Shown: in pieces, positions 28,530 through 34,936 of the stretch
Layout: every line of letters begins with the position of its first letter
Position numbering within the stretch: the first letter of the stretch is position 1
DNA from: a virus
Length of the DNA stretch: 50,370 bases
Virus record (IMG/VR): IMGVR_UViG_3300021057_000003
Location: 1 to 50,370 of that record
Reading direction: 5' to 3' (one strand)
Position numbers and translations under genes: made by a program
Notes under the pieces: generated by a model
Database searches by the model: none
Seen by the model: the letters and a program-made list of their open reading frames with translations, nothing else
Told to the model about the DNA's origin: nothing

Positions 28530-29165
28530 CTAGTTGATCTGACTTGCTTGGTTATCCACACACTTCCAGTAGTAGTTATAGGCGCTCGGTATGCGGCCCT
28601 TAACGCAGGAAAGTATATTGCTGGCTCCAACAGGACTGCCAGAAACGGCGATTGCCGCATCGGCATAGGTTGTGAAACGGTTAAGCTCTTCACCAGTTCT
28701 GGTGAGTTGAATAATGTTCTTGACGGTTTTCCGCCTTCCTTTGCGAGCGCGCCTAGTGTTTTCAGAAACAGTCAGCCACCTCATGTTGTCTGCTGAGTAA
28801 TGGCCCAATGGGTCTATTCTGTCGATGCTTGGCGCTAGGTAACGTGGTCGTCCAGCCTTGTCCCAAGCTTCAAACAATGTCGCCAATTCCGAATTGTCGA
28901 ACAACTTGAGGAACTCGTCTCTCGTTATTCTTAATTCGACATCGACATATGGTGGTATCTGTTTCCTGGTACTGATGGACTTCCATCGTGATTGAAGCAG
29001 CATCTCCTTTGTACAAACTGCTTCGAGTCGTGAGCGCGAGGAAATTCTCCTTCGATCAGTGGTGCACTGGATACAGCGTGAAAAAAGACCGCTGGGAGTG
29101 CGCTTATCTTTATAAAAATCATCTTGGGCTTTCTCTACGCCACATCCTCCGCATTTCTTTAACAT
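28530..29165 (-). CDS. HNH endonuclease with N-terminal zinc knuckle
   Basis: A 211-aa protein. CGGCGVEKAQDDFYKDKRTPSGLFSRCIQC is the zinc-ribbon start typical of phage HNH proteins. The core is SIDRIDPLGHYSADNMRWLTVSENTRRAR (His/Asp and Asn of the HNH site). The C-terminal TTYADAAIAVSGSPVGASNILSCVKG is a NUMOD1-like DNA-binding module. It has a consensus promoter with the start predicted at the ATG. The tRNA-shaped RNA B lies 72 bp upstream on the same strand. Confidence 0.88.
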   Translation of the reverse strand: MLKKCGGCGVEKAQDDFYKDKRTPSGLFSRCIQCTTDRRRISSRSRLEAVCTKEMLLQSRWKSISTRKQIPPYVDVELRITRDEFLKLFDNSELATLFEAWDKAGRPRYLAPSIDRIDPLGHYSADNMRWLTVSENTRRARKGRRKTVKNIIQLTRTGEELNRFTTYADAAIAVSGSPVGASNILSCVKGRIPSAYNYYWKCVDNQASQIN

Positions 29166-29173
29166 ACCTATAC

Positions 29174-29202
29174 ATTATAAGATAACGATATGTAGTATGC
29201 AA
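29174..29202 (-). promoter_or_regulatory. Leaderless promoter of HNH gene
   Basis: TTGCAT, exactly 17 nt, TATAAT (6/6), 8 nt, ATG 29165. The expected start lies at or within two bases of the ATG; there is no SD. Just upstream, CACCC-ACAG-GGGTG (about 29210-29225) forms a hairpin. Confidence 0.8.
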
Positions 29203-29236
29203 ATAGTCACCCCTGTGGGTGGATGATTGGCTCGAT

Positions 29237-29381
29237 TGAGAGGGCAAGGATTTGACGAGCCAGGATTGGACCTGAATCTACTCGTATAGTCACCTTGCAT
29301 GAATCTCTACGCTAGCGGGTTTGGCACCACCGCACCCCAAGAGACTTTTCAGTGAGCGTCTACCTATTCCGCCACCTCTCA
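29237..29381 (-). ncRNA. tRNA-shaped RNA B (145 nt)
   Basis: On the minus strand TGAGAGG (29381-29375) pairs with CCTCTCA (29243-29237). It continues TG, then GCG-GAATAGGTAGA-CGC, a textbook class II tRNA D-arm. The anticodon-side arm is AGTCTCT/AGAGATT enclosing 31 nt, followed by five nt as in a variable loop. Then GCAAGG/CCTTGC (29299... to 29244), internal loop TGACTAT/CAAAT and inner stem ACGAG/CTCGT with CAGG/CCTG at the tip. The 23-base block 29278-29300 and 18-base block 29242-29259 are identical in RNA A. No CCA or usable anticodon is evident. Confidence 0.6.
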
Positions 29382-29403
29382 GTTGAAACAATCATCTATG
29401 GTG

Positions 29404-29446
29404 AGAAAAGGGTCACGCCCACAATCTTGAAAAAGAGGCACGACCC
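29404..29446 (-). terminator. Probable late/lysis operon terminator
   Basis: On the minus strand GGGTCGTGCC pairs with GGCGTGACCC over 10 bp, including two G-U pairs that form only in this orientation, followed by CTTTTCTC. It lies after the holin and before RNA B. The loop is long (about 17 nt). Confidence 0.55.
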
Positions 29447-29513
29447 CACTCTACTCCTCACCTTCACTATTTTCTCATGTGGGAGTTATTCCACAAGTCT
29501 TGACTGTGGATAA

Positions 29514-29699
29514 CTATGCTTGCTTGGTATTGAGGTACTTGGAGATTTCACCAAGGATCAGAGACGCTACTCCTACCACGGCTGGTGAGAGGTCAAACAT
29601 TCCGAGATTTGCTGCGGTGAAGTCCACTGCTACTACGACGACTGCTGCTCCGAGACGCCAGAAGAATGACTTGAGGCGCTTCATTAGTTGTTCACTCAT
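29514..29699 (-). CDS. Holin-like membrane protein
   Basis: A 61-aa protein from ATG 29699 (MSEQLMKRLKSFFWRLG). Two hydrophobic segments (LGAAVVVVAVDFTAANLGMF, PAVVGVASLILGEISKYL) and a basic start give a small two-helix holin-like protein. The longer frame to 29774 is unlikely. It follows the endolysin candidate. A 20-aa hydrophobic ORF overlaps its start as ATGA. A perfect DnaA box follows its stop. Confidence 0.65.
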   Translation of the reverse strand: MSEQLMKRLKSFFWRLGAAVVVVAVDFTAANLGMFDLSPAVVGVASLILGEISKYLNTKQA

Positions 29700-29758
29700 A
29701 CGACGAAAAACATTATTTGAAATAAGATTCCCGTCGCTATGACTGCTGCGTCCGACAT
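29696..29758 (-). CDS. 20-aa hydrophobic peptide overlapping holin start
   Basis: ATG 29758 opens a 20-codon ORF (begins MSDAAVIATG, ends QIMFFVV) whose TGA overlaps the holin ATG by 4 bp. The whole peptide is a membrane helix. It could couple or tune holin translation, or be a mini-holin partner. No clear SD. Confidence 0.4.
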   Translation of the reverse strand: MSDAAVIATGILFQIMFFVV

Positions 29759-29779
29759 GTACTAATGGTAGCACGCAGG

Positions 29780-30949
29780 TTAGCGCACTCTTTTGTACAT
29801 GTGGATAGTGAGTCCATGCCCCAAGTGGAAGTAGTTGTACCAGGTCATCGGGTCGTAGTTGATTTCGAATCGTCCTGTCTTGCTGTTATTTGATGCGATG
29901 ACGTTTCCATTGAGGAATATGCCGGTGTGCCCTGTCTTTTTCCCTACGGTGGGAGAGACGATGATTGCCTCAGGCTCGGGTTCCCAGATTTCTACGTACC
30001 CGTTCTTTGGGTCCTTGAGCCAGTCATTCCACTTGATGGTGGAGAGCATGTGCGGCACCTCCGGGTACACCTGGCGCAGCAAGGTCGTCACCGTGTCCAC
30101 ACACGCAAGGCTGTCTGGTGCGCTGTCCAGAGGGCTTGCATCCTTTCCGAGCTGTGCATAGCAGAGGTCGAGGAGGTTTTTCTTGTTGGTGAGCATGTTG
30201 ACGATTGATTGAAGTAGGGTGATGTGTTTCTTCTGGTACTTAGGGTCCTTGCGGTTGATCCAGATGCGTTTGGCGCGACGTATCACATGCTCTGGATGAA
30301 GGATCTTCCGGGAATGATCGTAGGTGTCAAAGACGTACATATGCCCATCTTGGTCGATCTTGTAGAGGAGGCACCAATGGGCACTGCCTCCGCGGTCTGA
30401 GACGTACAGGTTGTCAACCTTTCTCCACGCCTTCACCGACACTGCGATCGGTGAGGTTTGGAGCGCCTCCCGAAGGACCTGTCTCCAGTTCTCAGGCCGG
30501 TTAGTCCAGAGCCACTCGTGCATGAAGTCGTGTGTGTAGGCCCAGTTGAGACCCTTAGCCTTCATGGAGCCGGTGATCGGCGTTTCCATGAGCTCCTTTG
30601 CGGAATTGGGAAACGGAAAGACAGCCTGGTCTACGAGTCCGTGCTCGCGGATTGCTTCGTAGACTGTGTGGGGATTTGCCCCGGAGCCAGGCTTCAGTCC
30701 TGCCAGGCGGAAGGTAAAGGCGTCTGAGTAGTTCGGCTCTTCGCCGTAGAGGCGCTTGTAGAGGGTTTCAATCTGATTGAGTCCACCAAAGACGGCGCAT
30801 CCAGCGCTCTCAAATTTTTCTGCCTGGGGTTCGTACTTGGGGAGATATTGCTCCCAGTTGCCATCTGATTGGTATGGGATCTTCGGGACTTTAGACTGAC
30901 CAAAGACGTACTCCCCTACTTCTACTACCTTGTCGAGAAGTCCATACAT
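29780..30949 (-). CDS. Two-domain cysteine-peptidase endolysin candidate
   Basis: A 389-aa protein with SD AGGAGG. Domain 1 (about 20-240) looks papain-like (C1/C39 type): SAGCAVFGGLNQ (C51), GGSAHWCLLYKI (H191) and VFDTYD (D208). Domain 2 (about 255-389) looks like an NlpC/P60 or CHAP amidase: SLACVDTVTTLL (C283) and KKTGHTGIFLNG (H341). Either half could cut peptide bonds of the cell wall. It lies between holin candidates, so endolysin is the best guess; the first domain could instead process proteins. Confidence 0.7.
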   Translation of the reverse strand: MYGLLDKVVEVGEYVFGQSKVPKIPYQSDGNWEQYLPKYEPQAEKFESAGCAVFGGLNQIETLYKRLYGEEPNYSDAFTFRLAGLKPGSGANPHTVYEAIREHGLVDQAVFPFPNSAKELMETPITGSMKAKGLNWAYTHDFMHEWLWTNRPENWRQVLREALQTSPIAVSVKAWRKVDNLYVSDRGGSAHWCLLYKIDQDGHMYVFDTYDHSRKILHPEHVIRRAKRIWINRKDPKYQKKHITLLQSIVNMLTNKKNLLDLCYAQLGKDASPLDSAPDSLACVDTVTTLLRQVYPEVPHMLSTIKWNDWLKDPKNGYVEIWEPEPEAIIVSPTVGKKTGHTGIFLNGNVIASNNSKTGRFEINYDPMTWYNYFHLGHGLTIHMYKRVR

Positions 30950-30955
30950 ACCCTC

Positions 30956-31213
30956 CTATTTCTTAAAGACTGAGTAAACGACGAGGGCGACGGCTGCGAG
31001 TATGTAAAAGATTCCGCCCTTCCCCCACTTGATGAAACGGTTGATGGAGTTTGCCGTCTGAAGGAAGTCAATGACAGGGCTCACGGTCTCGATGTGCGAG
31101 TCAAGGGTTGCCTGGATCTTGTTGATCTTCCCATTGACAACACGCTCTACAACTGGTGGAACTGTCGCTTCTACTGCTTCTTTTATTGCTCTTGTAATCT
31201 CATCTTTGGTCAC
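30956..31213 (-). CDS. Membrane protein, XhlA/holin-like
   Basis: An 85-aa protein from GTG 31213. An amphipathic, charged N-terminal two-thirds (IKEAVEATVPPVVERVVNGKINK) is followed by one C-terminal membrane helix (GIFYILAAVALVVYSVFKK), the layout of XhlA-type lysis accessories. It is 6 bp upstream of the endolysin candidate. Confidence 0.65.
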   Translation of the reverse strand: MTKDEITRAIKEAVEATVPPVVERVVNGKINKIQATLDSHIETVSPVIDFLQTANSINRFIKWGKGGIFYILAAVALVVYSVFKK

Positions 31214-31246
31214 GTTACCTATAAGTTTATCATGCGTAATAGCACG

Positions 31247-32062
31247 TTATTCGAAGATGATTACGTTGTTCAGCGCAGTTCCAGCGGGGGCATCGGGGGC
31301 ATCCCACGGGAGACCTGATCCGCTGTTGTATAGGTCGGTGATTTCTGCGCTGGTGAGTTTCTTGTTCCAGATGCCGACTTCATCAATGAGGCCATCAACG
31401 TACTCGCTCTGTTGGCTATTGGCTCCAATCTCGAACTGACGAGAAGAGTTGAAGGTGGAGGTTCCGAGGCCGGTGACGGTGCCGATACTGGAGCCGTTCA
31501 CAAAGAACTCCACAGAGCCAGCAGCCGCGTCGTAGACCATGGCGATGTGATACCAGGTGGCTGTGGTGAAGGCATGGTTGCGGTAGTTATTGGTCGAAGC
31601 AGAGCCGTCTGCCGAATGATTCATTCCCAAAGACAGTACGTTGCCGGAATCGCGCGCAATGCCAAATCGGTATGCTCGTTGGTTCGAGGTGCTTGACCAC
31701 TTGGAGATAACGGGGTCCATCGTGAATGCCCCAGAAGGCAGGCTCTCAGGATTGGTCCAGGCAGCAATAGACATGTTTCCCGTGATGTCGAGTCCGGTCT
31801 GCGAGGCATCAAGGATTGAGAGGTATTCGGAGGTGTCCTGTTCATGATCGCTTGCGTTCCCCTGCTTCCCTGTTCCGAAGAGGACGGTGTTGTTGTCGGT
31901 GAGGTGGTTCGTGGAGTCGGAGTCATTGCGCGTACCTGAGGTCTCTTCAAGTCTCCAGTACGAGACGAGGTTCACCGGCAGGTTCGGATCGTCCTTTACA
32001 TCAGTCGCAGCAAAGGAGGCGAATGGACAAAGGAGTGTGAGAAGGAGAAGAAGCTTTTTCAT
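31247..32062 (-). CDS. Exported LamG/concanavalin-like lectin protein
   Basis: A 271-aa protein. A signal peptide (MKKLLLLLTLLCPFASFA) is followed by one LamG-like jelly roll: LVSYWRLEETSGT, SIAAWTNPESLPSG, WYHIAMVYDAAAGSVEFFVNGSSIG and DGLIDEVGIWNKKLTSAEITDLYNSG. Such domains bind sugars. A signal peptide on a phage structural-operon protein is unusual; it may decorate the infected cell surface, or the leader may be a membrane tether. It overlaps the next gene by 4 bp. Confidence 0.8.
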   Translation of the reverse strand: MKKLLLLLTLLCPFASFAATDVKDDPNLPVNLVSYWRLEETSGTRNDSDSTNHLTDNNTVLFGTGKQGNASDHEQDTSEYLSILDASQTGLDITGNMSIAAWTNPESLPSGAFTMDPVISKWSSTSNQRAYRFGIARDSGNVLSLGMNHSADGSASTNNYRNHAFTTATWYHIAMVYDAAAGSVEFFVNGSSIGTVTGLGTSTFNSSRQFEIGANSQQSEYVDGLIDEVGIWNKKLTSAEITDLYNSGSGLPWDAPDAPAGTALNNVIIFE

Positions 32063-32433
32063 GTTGAAGTGGCGGTCTTAATGACAAAGGTGTTCTCTTC
32101 TGCGTACGCACCGACACCGATCGAGACAGTCTTTCCGGGGTAGGTCACGATGATCTTGTATCCCTCCCCCGCTGGGCCGCTCTGCGTATCTACCGAGACA
32201 TTGCGCGGGATCTTTGTGGTGAGGGTTCCGTCTACAGGAACACCATTCACCACTTGGACATATCGTCCTTTCGACTGTTGTTCCGCCATGAGCTCTTCGA
32301 TGCGGGCTCTGTCTGAGGCTGACAGTTCGGCGGTAGGCTGGGCTGCGCCTTCAAGGCCGTACTGTTCGAGGGAAATCACTGCCGTCCCCGCCACAATGAG
32401 TGCTATGCCGATGTAGTAGAGAAACTCCCGCAT
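32059..32433 (-). CDS. Single-pass membrane protein, unknown
   Basis: A 124-aa protein. An N-terminal membrane helix (FLYYIGIALIVAGTAVISL), a short coil (ASDRARIEELMAEQQSKG) and a beta-rich C-terminal domain. It is coupled to the LamG gene and to the fibre gene, so the three may form one surface unit. Confidence 0.6.
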   Translation of the reverse strand: MREFLYYIGIALIVAGTAVISLEQYGLEGAAQPTAELSASDRARIEELMAEQQSKGRYVQVVNGVPVDGTLTTKIPRNVSVDTQSGPAGEGYKIIVTYPGKTVSIGVGAYAEENTFVIKTATST

Positions 32434-32436
32434 ACA

Positions 32437-34038
32437 TCAGTCAGCAGTTAGGCTTTTAGAGACGGTGCAGCTAATCGAGGTCGGGCTTGAGGCAGCGGTT
32501 CCGACCCGGGCATAGCGGGGCTCCCCAGCCGTGAATGTGTTGTTCGACGAAAGTGTGTGAGTGGGGACCGGGTTCTGTGCAGACACCGCCTTCGAAGTTG
32601 TTGCATTTGTGAAGTTGGTTCCGTCACCAAAGTCCACGTTGACGGTGCCGGTGTCCGTAAAGCACTTCACGGCATTCCAGGTCTCAGCGACGAATGCGGG
32701 GCCAAGCGGAATGGTGGTCGTTCCGGTCCATGCTGTTGAGGTTGAATAGGTGAAGGAGGGATAGAAGTTGCCGTTGCCGTATACCTTCTTCGCTGAAGCG
32801 CCAAAGCACACGAGCTGGTCTGAGGTCGTGTCGATTGCACACTCTCCAGTTGCATCGACGGTAGGTGCTGCTCCGTTCGGTATCTCAAGCGAGGTTGCAT
32901 TTCCGAGGTCCCACACACCTGATCCGGTGAGAAGGCCAGCAAGAGCCGTGAAGGCGGAGTGATAGAGGCTCGTTACAGTAAGGCCAGTCGTTGAGGCTTG
33001 GGATGTGGACGCGAAGGTGAAGAAGCTATTTCCAGAGACGGTGAGGGCTGTTGAAGATGCGTAGGCAAGCGTAGATGAGGCAGTGAGACGAAGCCCTGAA
33101 CCTTGTATCGTTCCTGTGAAATTCGGGGTGGCAGAGAAGACGACATTCCCCGTGCCGGTCTCGTCTGAGACGTAGGAAGCTATGTTCGCTGAGGTCCATG
33201 CCCCAGCGTCAACTGACGCGACATTGGTTGTGTAGGTGAAGAAGCCATGATCGCCGTTCGCCATTTCTGCGGCCGTAATGTCCGTGCCGAGTGAAGCCTG
33301 GAGGAGACCGCCTGTGTTTATGATCCCGGTCCCGGTAATGTCTGAGATGTAGTCCGCTCCGACTCCGAGGAGTGCAGTCTGGAAGGATGTAGAAGAGGTC
33401 CCCGTCGTAAACGTGAGTGCAGTACCAAGTGAAAGTGCATCTCCCGTGAGGACGATCTCGGTTCCATCTGCCGAGAGGTTCGTGTCGTCACTGATGTCGA
33501 TCGTTCCGCGCATGATGTCCTGTCCGCTTAGGGTGATGTAGTCGGGCGTCCCTGAGAGCGTCACCGCTGCGTGCGAAAGGCTGTACGCTGAGTCGTGCTC
33601 TTTCAGCCGTGTTGTAGTGGCGATCGCATAGCCTGAATCGAGCGAAAGAATTGCTGCACCGCCGATGAGCGCACGGGTGTTGCTGAGAGAGAGTCCGGTT
33701 GCGGTCGTCGTGAGTGTGCCGGTGGCGATTGATCCTATGGTCGATACACCCGTGGCGTAAACCACCTCACCAGCGACAAGCGGGGTGGTAGTGCTGATGC
33801 CGCCTGATCCTGAAGCATCTGTTCCGCATGAAAAGATCCCTGACCCGTCAGTGTCGACGGTGTTGCAGTTCGTGAGGGAAGGAATGCGAAGTCCCCAGAG
33901 GTCGCTTGCAGGGCGAAGCTTTGAGCTTGCCACGTACCAAAGACTTGAGCCTCCTCCACTGCCTTCGTTCTCCTGGTTGAAATAGAAGCCTCCCACCACA
34001 AGGGCAACTCCAGCTAAGAATGCAAAGATATTTTTCAT
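32437..34038 (-). CDS. Membrane-anchored fibre-like repeat protein
   Basis: A 533-aa protein. An N-terminal helix (MKNIFAFLAGVALVVGGFYF) is followed by a long Ser/Thr/Gly-rich beta-repeat part (GEVVYATGVSTIGSIATGTL, SNTRALIGGAAILSLDSG) and a distinct C-terminal head (about 440-533, WNAVKCFTDTGTVNVDFG). Such fibres are typical of metagenomic CPR phages and CPR surface proteins. A tail fibre would normally lack a membrane helix, so either the helix is a trimer-start segment or the protein is displayed by the cell. Confidence 0.65.
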   Translation of the reverse strand: MKNIFAFLAGVALVVGGFYFNQENEGSGGGSSLWYVASSKLRPASDLWGLRIPSLTNCNTVDTDGSGIFSCGTDASGSGGISTTTPLVAGEVVYATGVSTIGSIATGTLTTTATGLSLSNTRALIGGAAILSLDSGYAIATTTRLKEHDSAYSLSHAAVTLSGTPDYITLSGQDIMRGTIDISDDTNLSADGTEIVLTGDALSLGTALTFTTGTSSTSFQTALLGVGADYISDITGTGIINTGGLLQASLGTDITAAEMANGDHGFFTYTTNVASVDAGAWTSANIASYVSDETGTGNVVFSATPNFTGTIQGSGLRLTASSTLAYASSTALTVSGNSFFTFASTSQASTTGLTVTSLYHSAFTALAGLLTGSGVWDLGNATSLEIPNGAAPTVDATGECAIDTTSDQLVCFGASAKKVYGNGNFYPSFTYSTSTAWTGTTTIPLGPAFVAETWNAVKCFTDTGTVNVDFGDGTNFTNATTSKAVSAQNPVPTHTLSSNNTFTAGEPRYARVGTAASSPTSISCTVSKSLTAD

Positions 34039-34039
34039 A

Positions 34040-34936
34040 CTACATCGTGTAGACGGTTAGCTCTGCGACCATTGAAGCCGTATCCGATCCAAGGTAGATC
34101 GTCTTGCGGCTCAGTTCCAGGCCGTCTTGTGAGCGGAACTCGCCATTGCCTACCGTGCCGTAAAGGGATGAGTCTCCCCCTGCGGGCATCTTCCCGGAAG
34201 TGAATGAGTAATAGAGTTTGCCTGCGGGATCGCGCATCTTCATGGTGAAGGACACGGTGTTCGCGGGGAAGGTGTAGCTGTATTCGGTGTTCGTTGCGGT
34301 GAGTGCGACGTTTGCGACTAGGGCAGTGGTAGCCAGGCGCATTCCCCCTCCTCCGAGTCCACCTGAGGACATCTTGCGTACCTGCATGTCATCGAGCTTC
34401 ATCGTGCTCGGCACATTGAGCTTGATGCTGTTTGTCGCGTCGATGAGCTTGGAGACGAGTGATTCAAGCTGTGCAGGACTGTTCTTCGCTACCTGCTCTT
34501 CTAGGTCGATGATTGACGTGGTGAGCTGCTCGATTGAACCGACGACAGGCGAGAGGTCCGTTGAAGGCGCTTCCACCTTCAGGTTCTTGATAGCGGTAGT
34601 GCAGTTCTTCGTCTCTGAGAGAAGCTGGGTGATTTTGCCGACAACTGCGGTGTTGCTTGCCTGGAAATCCGCGGCGGATACCTGGCTCTTCACCGCGTCC
34701 TTGAGATCTGAGACAACAGAGGAAAGAGACCGTACCTGGTCGGCTTGAAGCTTTGAGATTTCCTTGACGCCAGAGAGTGCGGTCGCCGTTTCCTTGAGGG
34801 ACTTCGCCGCACCGTCAAGAAGCTTCGAGGACTCTCCGAGGTCGATCTTTACCGCAGAACTCTTCGAGGCTAGCGTGTCGAGCTTGGCACCGAGATACTG
34901 TGCAACCTCTTTAAATAGCTGGTGTTGGTTGTTCAT
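34040..34936 (-). CDS. Coiled-coil fibre/needle protein
   Basis: A 298-aa protein. Residues 1-185 are a long coiled coil of heptad-like repeats (LSSVVSDLKDAVKSQVSAAD). Residues 195-298 form a beta-rich domain (NTEYSYTFPANTVSFTMKMRD). It overlaps the end of the portal gene by 25 bp. The shape suits a tail needle, stem or fibre adaptor. Confidence 0.65.
   Translation of the reverse strand: MNNQHQLFKEVAQYLGAKLDTLASKSSAVKIDLGESSKLLDGAAKSLKETATALSGVKEISKLQADQVRSLSSVVSDLKDAVKSQVSAADFQASNTAVVGKITQLLSETKNCTTAIKNLKVEAPSTDLSPVVGSIEQLTTSIIDLEEQVAKNSPAQLESLVSKLIDATNSIKLNVPSTMKLDDMQVRKMSSGGLGGGGMRLATTALVANVALTATNTEYSYTFPANTVSFTMKMRDPAGKLYYSFTSGKMPAGGDSSLYGTVGNGEFRSQDGLELSRKTIYLGSDTASMVAELTVYTM

Noticed and set aside
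29278-29300. Group I intron core (GACTA/TAGTC as R/S elements)
   Set aside because: Only one half of the R/S pair is present on either strand and the loci are too short for the conserved core.
29237-29381. Ordinary tRNA-Leu gene
   Set aside because: The 5' half is canonical, but no 7-nt anticodon loop on a 5-bp stem and no normal T-loop exist without removing internal sequence.
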